Assembly: GCA_036172665.1 (NCBI GenBank)
Contig: JAYKNF010000013.1
Span: forward strand, 682,001-746,000
Length of the DNA: 64,000 bases
Origin: Prosopocoilus inquinatus
Taxonomy: Eukaryota > Arthropoda > Insecta > Coleoptera > Lucanidae
Direction of reading: 5' to 3'
In this document: in pieces, positions 55,403-64,000 of the stretch
Layout of the letters: every line of letters begins with the position of its first letter
Position numbering within the stretch: the stretch's first letter is position 1
Translations under genes and position numbers: made by a program
Notes under the pieces: generated by a model
Databases searched by the model: none
Seen by the model: the letters and a program-made list of their open reading frames with translations, nothing else
Told to the model about the DNA's origin: nothing

Positions 55403-56685
55403 TTACGTCATGTCGGTTACAGGAGGGTCCATATGAAAATTTTGCTCTTGATTTTCATAGTATTCTGGAGTAACTTCGTTTTCTTGGGTAACTTGATCCT
55501 CGTAGTGTTGATCATAATAATATTGATCTTCTTCGTTTTGAGTTACGTCAGTTATTCCTGCTGCTTCATTACCGTCTTCGTGGTAGAAAAGTTCTTCACT
55601 TATGTAATGTCGTGCTGGGGCTTGGGGTTGTTGTCTGATTTGTGTGCGTCTGGAAAAAATTCCCGAGGAGGTATCCATCGGTGTAGATTTCGGCAAAATT
55701 TTTCCTTGTTCTGGGTTGGAAAACATTTATTTCCGGTTTTGGTTGCGCAAAATTTTACATTGTAGGTTTCCACGCAAAAGTCGGTCTTGGTTGATTAAAT
55801 TGTTGAAACATTGGTCTCGGTTGATTAAATTGTTGAAACATTGGTCTCGGCGGTGGTGCAAAGGGTAATTGCGGTCGCGGTGGTGGTTGAAACACAGGTC
55901 TTGCGAAAGCAAATTTTTGGGGTGGCCTCATAAACGCATTGGTATATTGTTTTAATGCGGGCTGATACGTGATTTGCGGCTTGATTTCTTTTTGTAAACC
56001 TAACGTGTTTGTTTTATTTTGCATATAAGCGAAATTTTCCTTTTCTATTACTAACTTTCTCTAACGAATTTGGTTCTTGTAATCGAACTGCCAAACTAAG
56101 CTGTCCTTGTAAGCCGGAAAAAAACGTTTGAAGATCCAAGTCATCGTATAATTCGATTTTAATTCTTTTTTATTTGCGTCTCTTTCAGAAATTTTAAGTC
56201 TAGATAACAGTAAACTTCTAACATCTTGACAACGAATGCCAAATTGATATGGGCTTTCGTTTGATTTTGGTTTTAATGCCATTAAATCCCTTACTAAGCA
56301 GTTTTCGTCGCGCTGGTCGCCAAAATACTGCTGAAGTAAATTGCGAATTTGCGCCCAAGTCGTCGCATCTTCTCTACTGCCAATTAATACTAATGCTCTG
56401 CCGGTTAATTTACTATTTACTTATTATCAAATATTCATTTATCGGATTCGCAGGTTGCGCTCGATTAGAAAACGTAGTTAACAAATATTCGCACGCAGAT
56501 ATAAAAATTTCCAGGGTTGAACGATCGCCATCGAAATTAGGTACGGCGTCTAAATAGATTTTTTGCTGGGTTGGTGTTGCCATTGTAAGGCCAGAATTTG
56601 ATTGCACGTTTTCAGAGTCAGGAGATACTTGAGAATCGATTGACCAATTACAAATTTGTTGTAAAAGATTGTCGAGTTCGAACAA
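55403..56685 (-). pseudogene. Gag-like region, Gypsy remnant 4
   Basis: Open pieces 56685-56413, 56282-56061, 56024-55755 and 55726-55403. The first has Pro-Asn-Phe-Asp-Gly-Asp, the second Gly-Ile-Arg-Cys-Gln-Asp-Val-Arg-Ser, both typical of Gypsy capsid. The third carries two tandem Pro-Arg-Pro-Met-Phe-Gln-Gln-Phe units, and the fourth ends in an acidic Tyr/Glu-rich tail. Stops separate the pieces. Confidence 0.7.
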
Positions 56686-57338
56686 TGTAATAAGGAAACA
56701 ATATTAAGGAAAATGAGCAGTTACTTACATTAATAAAAGGATGATTTTCATGTCCATTGAAATGTTGAAATTCTTCTTAAACACTAAAGGTAGCTTTACA
56801 CGATGCCTCATTTCTTGCATCATGTTGCATGCATTTATAACGCAATAAAATGCATGCATGGCTGCATGCGTAATTTTATAGCGCAGCACACTATTCTCTG
56901 AGAGGCAAGGCGATGCAAGCAAGACTGAATGAGATGAGTACTAGGCATCCCCTTTTTAGTCATCTTTAGACGATGCCGCATTACTTTTATCTTGATGTAA
57001 ACATGCGTTTATAGTGCAATGAAACGCGTGCCAGCTTGGTTGCGTTAATTCACAGCGAAGCTTTTTTTAAAGGCAAGGTGACGCGATTGATTCCCAAATT
57101 TGATGGGAATCCTTTGCGCTATTTTTGCATTTTTATTAATCGTACCTTTGCATTCGTCGAACTAAAAAGTCACAGACGTCATGGAGTGGTATAATAAAGA
57201 AACACTAAATTTCATCAAGTTATACAGATACATACATGTTTATGGCGTTCCAGTGATATAAATTATAAAAGTGGAGAGTTGAGGGGTGATGAATACCTGA
57301 ATTAGAGGAAAAGTACAACATAATTTCAAAAATTACAA

Positions 57339-57493
57339 CTTTGTTCCATCTGCTCGAAAAACCGTTCATTGTACGATCACGAGCATGCGCAGTAAACAAA
57401 TTGGTGTCGTTGTGTTTACTGCGCATGTACTTTTTTTTAATGCGCATGCTCGTGATCGCACAGTGTACGGTTTCTCGACCAGTTGCAACAAAG
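57339..57493. repeat. 155-bp palindrome
   Basis: Arms of ~54 bp (57339-57392 and 57440-57493) are inverted copies around a loop that itself contains GCGCAGTAAACA and its complement. Confidence 0.75.
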
Positions 57494-57701
57494 CTTGTAG
57501 GAGTATTAAAAAAATCAAAAGTCTACGATCTTAGCTGCTTAAGGCGCGCCCTCAGGCGACTAGGGGTTTGACTTTATACTGTATGACAATTTATAGTAAA
57601 TGGCCACTGTACTGCTGCCTAGTAAGCTATAATTCACAAAGAGAGCCGCCCTACATGGAATGACTTATTCTGTAGAAAACTGGCTTCAATTTGTCAATCC
57701 T

Positions 57702-57870
57702 AATGCATTTGCGATTATCCTTAGTCCAATCGTTTTGGTTTACAGTGAAATTCCCGAGCTACGCTTTTTCTGAAGAAGCCTCAAATGGGGTTGAAACAGC
57801 TGCACAGAGGCTGCTCGGGGGTTTCACTGCAATCGATGTCATCACAATTTTAAAAAGACTTGCACGACTT
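57702..57870 (+). repeat. Diverged copy of the palindromic SINE-like repeat
   Basis: Retains core and one arm (TCTGAAGAAGCC, GAAACAGCTG, CACTGCAATC) with many substitutions. An older insertion than the copies at 3-27 kb. Confidence 0.65.
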
Positions 57871-58769
57871 TTATAATTATCTGAAAGAAGAAAATAGTAT
57901 AATTAAGAAAGTATAATCAACTTGAAAATATGACTGGGCTAAAAGGGATTAGCCTTGCAACTTTCCATTCATTTTATTAGATTGCTTAAATTTTATTCAT
58001 CTTTTTTAAGAGTAAAATAAACTATTACTAGATCCACTTTTTTCTTATTTAGTCCTTAAGCGTCTCATATTAATGCATGGCAATTATGGCAACTCTATAG
58101 ATACGCAAACTTGCAGCATAGAGTATGTGGGCTTAGCGAAATCAGAGGGCAAGGAAAATACTGACATCCAATCAGAGGCTTAGCTGCTGGAACTGTTTCC
58201 ATGGCAACTGCATTCTATTTTCTGTGTATCTGTGAGAAATTTCTTTGTTCATTTTTAAAGTTATGGTGCTTATATTTTATTAAATTTTTAACAAGAAATA
58301 CTTAGTAGTGTATTTTTATAGTGAAAGTTCCCGCGACCTTTGAGTAAATGAAGAAGCATTAATTTTCCCCAGTTTTTATTAGCATTTATTCCAAATCTGA
58401 TAATTACAGTTTTGCACTCATTCAATTTTTTTATTTTATTACATTTTACATACATAAGTTTGCTTTTTATTTCAACACAGCTAATTACGTTGCTTACTAT
58501 AAGTACATACCTTTAATAAATCTTTAAACACGTTTGCAGTGACATTTATAAATAAAATAAGGATAAACTTAAGTAGAAATAAGGTCTTTAAACCCAACGC
58601 TGTTTATTTCATTCAGTAAACTAGTTTTAATAATTGCTAAAAAGGATTTTTCTATAAAAAAGACATAGATAATAATTTAAAAAGTCCGCTAATACTTGAA
58701 GTTTGCCTGACGAAAACCAGAGGCGCTAATAGTCACTTTTGTTGCCAATGTTTAATACGGGATTTACTT

Positions 58770-59026
58770 GGTTGAATTCCTGGCTTCCGGTTGGGACCCC
58801 GTTTCTCGAATTTCTTCTACTGCCGACGTTTCGTTCTCCATTGCAGAAGTACTTCCCCAGGGCTACTGCTGCTGTTGCAGGTGGTGGTGCTGCTGCAGTT
58901 GGTGGTCTTGCTGCTGCTTCTTGTAAGTCGTTGAGACCGTAGTCTCAACGACTTAACGAGAACGAAATGTCGGCAGTAGAAGAAATCCGAGAAACGCGGT
59001 TCCAACGGGAAGTCAGGAATTCAACC
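58770..59026. repeat. Hairpin with ~67-bp arms around a GCT-rich core
   Basis: Left arm 58770-58838 and right arm 58957-59026 are inverted copies with ~6 mismatches. The core has CTGCTGCTG/GGTGGTGGT-type triplets and a perfect 13-bp palindrome (58925-58954). Confidence 0.75.
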
Positions 59027-59238
59027 GTGGACGACGGCCGTGGAAGCCTTAAACAGGATTTACTTTTCTTTCTTTCATTTCGCAATATACAGTGAAATGA
59101 ACTCTCCTGTAAACACTTTGACGCATACTTAAGACGCATGCGTCCTTGCCTCCTATTGCATGCTATTGTGTGCGTAGATGCATGCAATTAGCGCTTGCGT
59201 TGTTGCACGAAGTGAGGCATCGTGTAAAGCTAGCTTAA

Positions 59239-59989
59239 GGACTTAATCCTACGTGGAAAATCTTCGGCGATGCTGTCCGAACTTCCCAGTGTCGAAGGCT
59301 CGGCGATGTGGTCCGATCTTCGGAATGCGAATTTTCCAATTAATCGTTAAAACGAAAGGTTTTCGGCAATTTTTGTCCGGTTCCTTTGGGATATCCTACT
59401 GAATGCGCCACTTAAATTACGCGTTCGCGTAAAATGATTTTTAAAAAATCAAAAATTTATTGGAAAAAATACAAAAATTGAGATTAATCGAATAAGGCAA
59501 TGTTAAAGCCACGACATTCAGACTAATGCTACTGTTACAATGCAATGCACTAATCTACTAAAAACAAAGCGTCAGCATGATGCAACGTCTTGTTGAGATA
59601 AGTAATACTGCGGGCAACAGCCGTACTCGGAACGTAACAAGTAGTTCGAAATGTTCATTGTAGAAACGAAGAAAATTTATAGAAGAAATAGGGTAGGCTC
59701 AAACGGTCTCAATTTACTTAAATTTCTTTAAAATAGCAAATTATGTATTTATTTATAAAAATTCAAACAAATGTGTAATCCTATTTTTTTGTTTATCCTA
59801 ACTTACCTTAACGTAACAGGTAAGCCTTTCTTCTGCAGATACTCGTTCTGTAATACTCAGAGAACATTTATGCGTAATTCCGTAAATCTTTATGTACATT
59901 ATGAAACTCTCCTTTTAAGAGATATTTTGTAATATTATCGGATGCACCAGTACCGCATTTTCCGCTTTGTTTTTGTTTGCTAATTTCCA
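59239..59989. other. No gene recognised
   Basis: AT-rich spacer with stops in all frames; no repeat recognised. Confidence 0.4.
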
Positions 59990-59992
59990 CAG

Positions 59993-60210
59993 CACATACA
60001 CACACACAAGCTACATATCTCAGTAAAATTCATTGTTACACTAATAAGGAAAATGACTTCTGTAACTATTTAATTGCATACGAGCGCACTCATCAAGACG
60101 AACCATTTAGTTACTTAGAGGAGCGCGAAACGTGGCTCGGCGATCAAATCATCGCAAAATTAAAAACTGCTGTGTCAATGAAACTTGATGAAAAATTCAT
60201 GAGTGGATGA
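59993..60210 (+). CDS. Possible terminal exon of an unknown gene
   Basis: A good acceptor (TTTTTGTTTGCTAATTTCCACAG) is followed by a ~72-codon open stretch ending in TGA at 60208-60210. The peptide is hydrophilic and helix-prone (Tyr-Leu-Glu-Glu-Arg-Glu-Thr-Trp-Leu-Gly ... Met-Lys-Leu-Asp-Glu-Lys-Phe-Met-Ser-Gly). I recognise no family, and no upstream exon was found. It may be chance. It lies ~100 bp from the 3' end of the ionotropic receptor gene on the opposite strand. Confidence 0.3.
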
Positions 60211-60309
60211 AGGAAATAGTCAAAATTAAAACTACATTTACTCTCCACTAGATCAATTTAGATCATAAAATTATACATTTTAAAAATGTGAATAATACAT
60301 TTCCTTAAA

Positions 60310-62025
60310 TTAAAAAGGCGAATACTGCTCCATGCGATTAATTTTTTTCTCAATCATCTCCGCCACAATTTCAAAAGCGAAAACTATCAAAGCCCCCATT
60401 TCGCCAAAAAACAGCACCAGAAACACTTCTTGGTAGTGGGACAATGTGAAAGCTGCCACTAGTTTTTCGTCGGTTTCTACCGCATTTCTTTCGGCCGTGA
60501 AATTCCTGAAGTTCAAAATAATATCATCCCACCACTTTTGAAACAGGCCTCTTTCGATAATTTCTTGCGCCCAGTAGTTAACAATTTCATTGAGGAAGTT
60601 ACCTTTGCGTAAGTAAAACGTATTAAAATAATTTGCCTCCGGTATGAAATTAAAAGTATCGGCCGTCATTACTTGTGAAGGATACGTTTTACATGCTGAC
60701 TTAAATACAACGGATGTCGCATAATTCTTTGCGTCAGCTGCCAGTTCAATAAGAGCTTTCTCTGATTCGTTTACGTTATGCACAAATCTTAACCAGTCTT
60801 CGTTTGTGATTACGTAGCGACCGGTCATGACGGTTTGTGCGTACCACGTTTTGTAAACGTGAAATTCATGAACGTAAAGAACCATGACGTCAGTAACTTT
60901 TATGGTTTTCGATGGTGTACCAAACACGCTGCTTAATTTACCTACGTATGCGGTTTCGAAAATTATACGAAACACGAAGTAAAACGAGAATAAAATCAAG
61001 AGCGATCTGTATTTTGAAATTAACTTAATTCGAAAGCCGGAATGGTCTTTCGTTATTACTTTGTAAAATGCAATAATAACCATGTGTGTGATTAAGAAAG
61101 ACACATATAATTGGGGCGAAAAAATTTTGAATAAATTACGATGTACTTTTAAACTTTGGGGTTTTGGAGCTATTACAAAGAGCTTGTCATTGTAGAAGAC
61201 AGGGCCGAATTCCACGCTAGGTACGACGGTGTTTGCAAGCAAATGTCCCAAAATTGCGTCGATCTTCCTCCCCGTTGCTAAATGTTCAGTTACATTTTTG
61301 AAGGACCCTCGTATGTCAAAATCTCTTTGATATCCTTCTTCATATCGGAACAACATTTTGATGCCGGTTTTATTTTTAATTGCCTCAAAAAGATTTATGT
61401 ATAAACTCAATTTATCCTTGGATCCAATAACAAAGGGAATTTTCTGAATCCAAGTGACTCTGAGTGGGCATTCGTTAAACATCCTCTGCTTCACTTCCTG
61501 GTACTTTCTACATTTTTTGTAGCATGAAATCTCGTGGCAATTTCCTGTAATCAACGGGGATCGGATGCAGAAATTAGTTTCTGAAATGAAGCTAACGAAG
61601 ACGCCGTCTTTCCAAAAATTTCGAAGAAGAAAATAAAAACGCTCAGTCGATATGTCAATTGAATTCAATTTCACATAGAGCTTTCTCGGAGTAATTTCTT
61701 TCAGTATACTTCCTAAATCAGAAAGATCGTTGTCTTTTTGAATAAATGCAAGAAGTACTTTCATTGGATAACTCCGTAATCTACTATGAACTAGCAAATC
61801 TCTAAAAAGAGTAAGATTGTTGTACACTGTTATTAATGTTTCGTTAGATGTTAGTTTCGCGCTTAAACTTTCCGTGTTTCCCAAAATAAATAAACTTGTG
61901 CCATCCAAAGAGACTAAATGCTCCAAGCATTCATCGAATGTATCAATGCTACTGATTGAAATGTTGGTGGTGGTTTTCTTTCCTGCCGCCACAAACAATG
62001 AAAGTATAATAATAAAAACTATCAT
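60310..62025 (-). CDS. Divergent ionotropic receptor (IR)
   Basis: 571 residues in one uninterrupted exon. Residues 1-15 look like a signal peptide (Met-Ile-Val-Phe-Ile-Ile-Ile-Leu). A long extracellular N-terminal region with two clustered Cys pairs near residues 150-190 is followed by an S1-like ligand-binding lobe (~205-300). Then come M1 (~312-332), a hydrophobic M2/pore-M3 block (~345-375, with Ala-Tyr-Val-Gly-Lys-Leu in place of the Ser-Tyr-Thr-Ala-Asn-Leu of ionotropic glutamate receptors), the S2 lobe, and a last membrane segment (~535-557). This order is that of insect IRs, chemosensory ligand-gated cation channels in sensory dendrites. Glutamate-binding residues are not obvious, as in most divergent IRs. 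The single-exon form suggests a lineage-specific expansion. Ligand unknown. Confidence 0.85.
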   Translation of the reverse strand: MIVFIIILSLFVAAGKKTTTNISISSIDTFDECLEHLVSLDGTSLFILGNTESLSAKLTSNETLITVYNNLTLFRDLLVHSRLRSYPMKVLLAFIQKDNDLSDLGSILKEITPRKLYVKLNSIDISTERFYFLLRNFWKDGVFVSFISETNFCIRSPLITGNCHEISCYKKCRKYQEVKQRMFNECPLRVTWIQKIPFVIGSKDKLSLYINLFEAIKNKTGIKMLFRYEEGYQRDFDIRGSFKNVTEHLATGRKIDAILGHLLANTVVPSVEFGPVFYNDKLFVIAPKPQSLKVHRNLFKIFSPQLYVSFLITHMVIIAFYKVITKDHSGFRIKLISKYRSLLILFSFYFVFRIIFETAYVGKLSSVFGTPSKTIKVTDVMVLYVHEFHVYKTWYAQTVMTGRYVITNEDWLRFVHNVNESEKALIELAADAKNYATSVVFKSACKTYPSQVMTADTFNFIPEANYFNTFYLRKGNFLNEIVNYWAQEIIERGLFQKWWDDIILNFRNFTAERNAVETDEKLVAAFTLSHYQEVFLVLFFGEMGALIVFAFEIVAEMIEKKINRMEQYSPF

Positions 62026-62829
62026 TGTTGTATTTTAGCAACGTTACTTGGTGAGAAGCAAGAGTTAGAATGTAAATATTGGCTCAAGTGGATAGTCATT
62101 TAGGATAATCATTGTACATTACGAAATGAAATCCTGATTCATAATCACGTAATTACGTAATTGTTATTAATGACAGGAAGGAAAAAAAAGACATTAACTA
62201 ATTGTATGTGTAGCGTGGGATCAGAATATTTGACAAAATAAATGCAAATATTTTTGGAATTATATCCACCGTCATGAGTAGAGACCAAAAACTATGGAAA
62301 TATCACCAACTCCCACTACATGAATGACTCTCCTGCAGTCGATAAGTAGTTGTAAGGAGTCAACCTGACCTTAGCATTGTCAAAGTCAACATCAGGCAAG
62401 AACGGTAAAAATGATTCAATCAAATCTCTTTAATTTCAATGTAATATTCAAGCCGACAAAATTGAATACGAATGCAGATTATTGTTCTTCTATTGCCACA
62501 AGTCAAAGACACAATTCACGAGTTAGATGAGTTTGATCAATTTGCCCACTGCCAAATTAAACAATTACCTATTCGTACGGATGATATAGCTAGGGAAACA
62601 CAGTAATAAGCATTATTATAAGTGTACGGTTAGGTTTCATGTAATAACATACATGATCCAAAAGATGGAAGTGATTTGCTTCTTCATCTAAATCATTAAA
62701 TTCTGACGTGTCTTGTTCTATACAGGAAGATTCAGGGAACGCATTCATTAAATGTTGACGGACTTCTCCTTTGAATTTCTGTCTCATATTTTGCAGTTAT
62801 AAGTTAACGATAAGGATCTATCAAAGTAT
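62026..62829. other. Upstream region of the IR gene
   Basis: AT-rich. A 65-residue minus-strand frame at 62590-62787 is of unknown nature. No promoter element can be assigned with confidence. Confidence 0.35.
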
Positions 62830-63160
62830 TGTTACGAATTTGGGGTTTACAAATTATAGTCGTTAAATTTCAAAACACTTTAATTATAGGCTGCTGCTTA
62901 CAACAATTAACAACACAATTGTAATGAGCTTGTCTATCAAATAACACTTTTACAAAATGTATTATCTATTTATTCGAGGTACGAATCCTTCGCTCGCTAA
63001 CTTTATAACTAACTACTTCTGACGGATCGTACGGCTTATATAGCAGAGCCCTCTATTGCCGGAACATGCTAGAATGATCGAGTAGTTTCCGGTCATGTTC
63101 TGTGACGCAAGGTGGCGTACTGATGCTAAAAATAGATCTATTTGCGTGACGGATGTAACA
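62830..63160 (-). repeat. Solo LTR of the Gypsy remnant 3 family
   Basis: 331 bp, TGTTACG...GTAACA, closely similar to 50701-51030. No internal sequence on either side, so it arose by LTR-LTR recombination. Flanks GTAT and ATGT do not form a perfect duplication. Orientation is given by similarity to the minus-strand element. Confidence 0.8.
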
Positions 63161-64000
63161 ATGTATTATTTTCAATTTTTGACACTTCCGCTTATACTGG
63201 AAATTGCCGTCAAGTTTCTTATTTTAAATGGAATACCCCATCTTTTAAAGCATTTTTGAAATCTTCATGTAATTCTAAAAATATTTTTTGCAACATGTCA
63301 TACAAGCAAAATTAACCGTTTCCGAGGTATTTCCATTTAAAAAAAAAAACTCAAACTTGCAGAATCTTGTTTATGATACCGCCATCTTTGTACAACAAAA
63401 ACCACGATGTCAGTTTTTGGCCTGTAGTAGGATACAGTAACATTCTTTCAAATCATGTCCAGTTTTGTACTTGATTGTTTACAATCTGGTTGAAAAGTAA
63501 CTTCTATTTGAACTGATTTCAACTGTCGAAAAGTCATGTTTTTTAAATAGAACATCCAGTATTTTTTTATACCATAATAATCAGAATTAAATGTTCTTTC
63601 GTTCTGTATTCCCTATACCTATCTCTTATAATTCACTCGTTAACGATGATTTCTTTTTAACACCTAATTTCTTTCCATTTTGCGGTATTATTTTTAAATA
63701 GTGGGCTATGAAAACTAGAGAAATTATAATTTTTCAAATCATCCGTCTAGTAGGCATTAAAAAAATAATTTAATCGCTACGAAGAACCACAAAATGAATA
63801 TTCAAACGCAGACATATTAAATGTATTTAATGATAAAAAAAAACACAATTCAAGAAGATAATAAAAAAATTTGTTATATCGAGAAAAATACGTTATTACT
63901 TAGATACAATAAACAGATATTATTAATAAATAATAGCCAAGGACAACTTAGAGCCAATATTATGACCAACAATTTGTGTATAATTTTTAATATTTTTGGT
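63161..64000. other. No gene recognised
   Basis: AT-rich. Motifs TTTAAATGGAATACCCC (about 63225) and AAATAGAACATCCAGT (about 63543) belong to the same dispersed end-motif group as those at 2911 and 6010. Confidence 0.4.

Larger units (their letters stand above)
54775..56690 (-). mobile_element. Gypsy remnant 4: gag and protease of an errantivirus-like family, truncated
   Basis: On the minus strand from 56685 downward: gag, a Pro/Gln/Phe-rich tail, an acidic tail with Pro-Met-Asp, then a protease-like segment ending near 54775. No LTR is visible on either side. Family assignment (17.6/gypsy-like group) rests on the gag style and Pro-Met-Asp motif. Confidence 0.7.
56788..59235. mobile_element. 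Harbinger-like element with TAA duplication, hairpin-rich
   Basis: Inverted ends AGGTAGCTTTACACGATGCCTCA and AGCTAGCTTTACACGATGCCTCA (about 23 bp), flanked by TAA on both sides (56785-56787 and 59236-59238). No transposase. The interior holds two long hairpins and a diverged SINE-like copy. Confidence 0.7.

Noticed and set aside
55367..55765. 132-residue plus-strand hydrophobic frame suggesting a membrane protein
   Set aside because: Antisense shadow of the acidic gag tail of Gypsy remnant 4.
56725..57000. LTR of Gypsy remnant 4 near its gag start
   Set aside because: The sequence there is the terminus of the Harbinger-like element; no TG...CA pair was found.
62590..62787. 65-residue minus-strand frame resembling a receptor C-terminal exon
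   Set aside because: No acceptor in front and no family match; kept only as a remark.
1..64000. tRNA, rRNA, CRISPR array or bacterial operon
   Set aside because: No cloverleaf, rRNA core or regularly spaced repeats with spacers were seen; splice sites and insect gene families exclude a prokaryotic source.

Overview
This is insect nuclear DNA, AT-rich and dominated by transposable elements. Only two host genes are convincing: a two-exon EcKinase-like (CHK/ecdysteroid-kinase family) gene and a single-exon divergent ionotropic receptor, both on the minus strand. Both families, Tc1/mariner, hAT, Penelope-like and Gypsy elements, and an EcKinase intron of 11,051 bp are typical of insects. A beetle is plausible but I cannot fix the order.

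Layout. 1-14 kb: a broken Penelope-like 3' fragment, several TA-flanked Tc1/mariner-type non-autonomous elements with inverted ends, a DD34D mariner transposase relic, and the first copies of a palindromic SINE-like repeat. 14.1-23.5 kb: Gypsy copy 1, decayed, interrupted in gag by a 3.2-kb TG...CA element that carries four 315-bp tandem repeats. 23.7-36.0 kb: the EcKinase gene. Its intron (24182-35232) is packed with elements, including a hAT MITE with a perfect 8-bp target duplication, three adjacent TA-flanked elements and more SINE-like copies. 37.2-47.1 kb: a hAT transposon (8-bp target duplication, lightly damaged DUF4371/ZMYM1-like transposase) that has received a young Gypsy copy 2. 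47.6-49.7 kb: a DD41D (rosa/Visitor-like) element with inverted repeats of about 340 bp. 50.7-56.7 kb: two unrelated Gypsy remnants joined head to tail. 56.8-59.2 kb: a Harbinger-like element full of hairpins. 60.3-62.0 kb: the ionotropic receptor. 62.8-63.2 kb: a solo LTR of the same family as the remnant at 50.7 kb.

Most unusual feature. The paired Gypsy copies encode, after the integrase, an extra module: a macro domain closely resembling the cellular TARG1/OARD1 (Poa1p-like) ADP-ribosyl hydrolase, then a CCCH zinc finger. Both are read in the pol frame, and the stop codon lies inside the 3' LTR. Gag has an N-terminal SAP-like motif and a coiled coil built from 11-residue units. Copy 2 is nearly intact, with LTRs differing at about 3 of 343 positions. 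It retains the residues equivalent to the TARG1 catalytic Lys and Asp. Copy 1 lost the Lys half in an in-frame 168-bp deletion. The element appears to have captured an ADP-ribose-processing enzyme from a host. No database search was possible, so novelty is untested.
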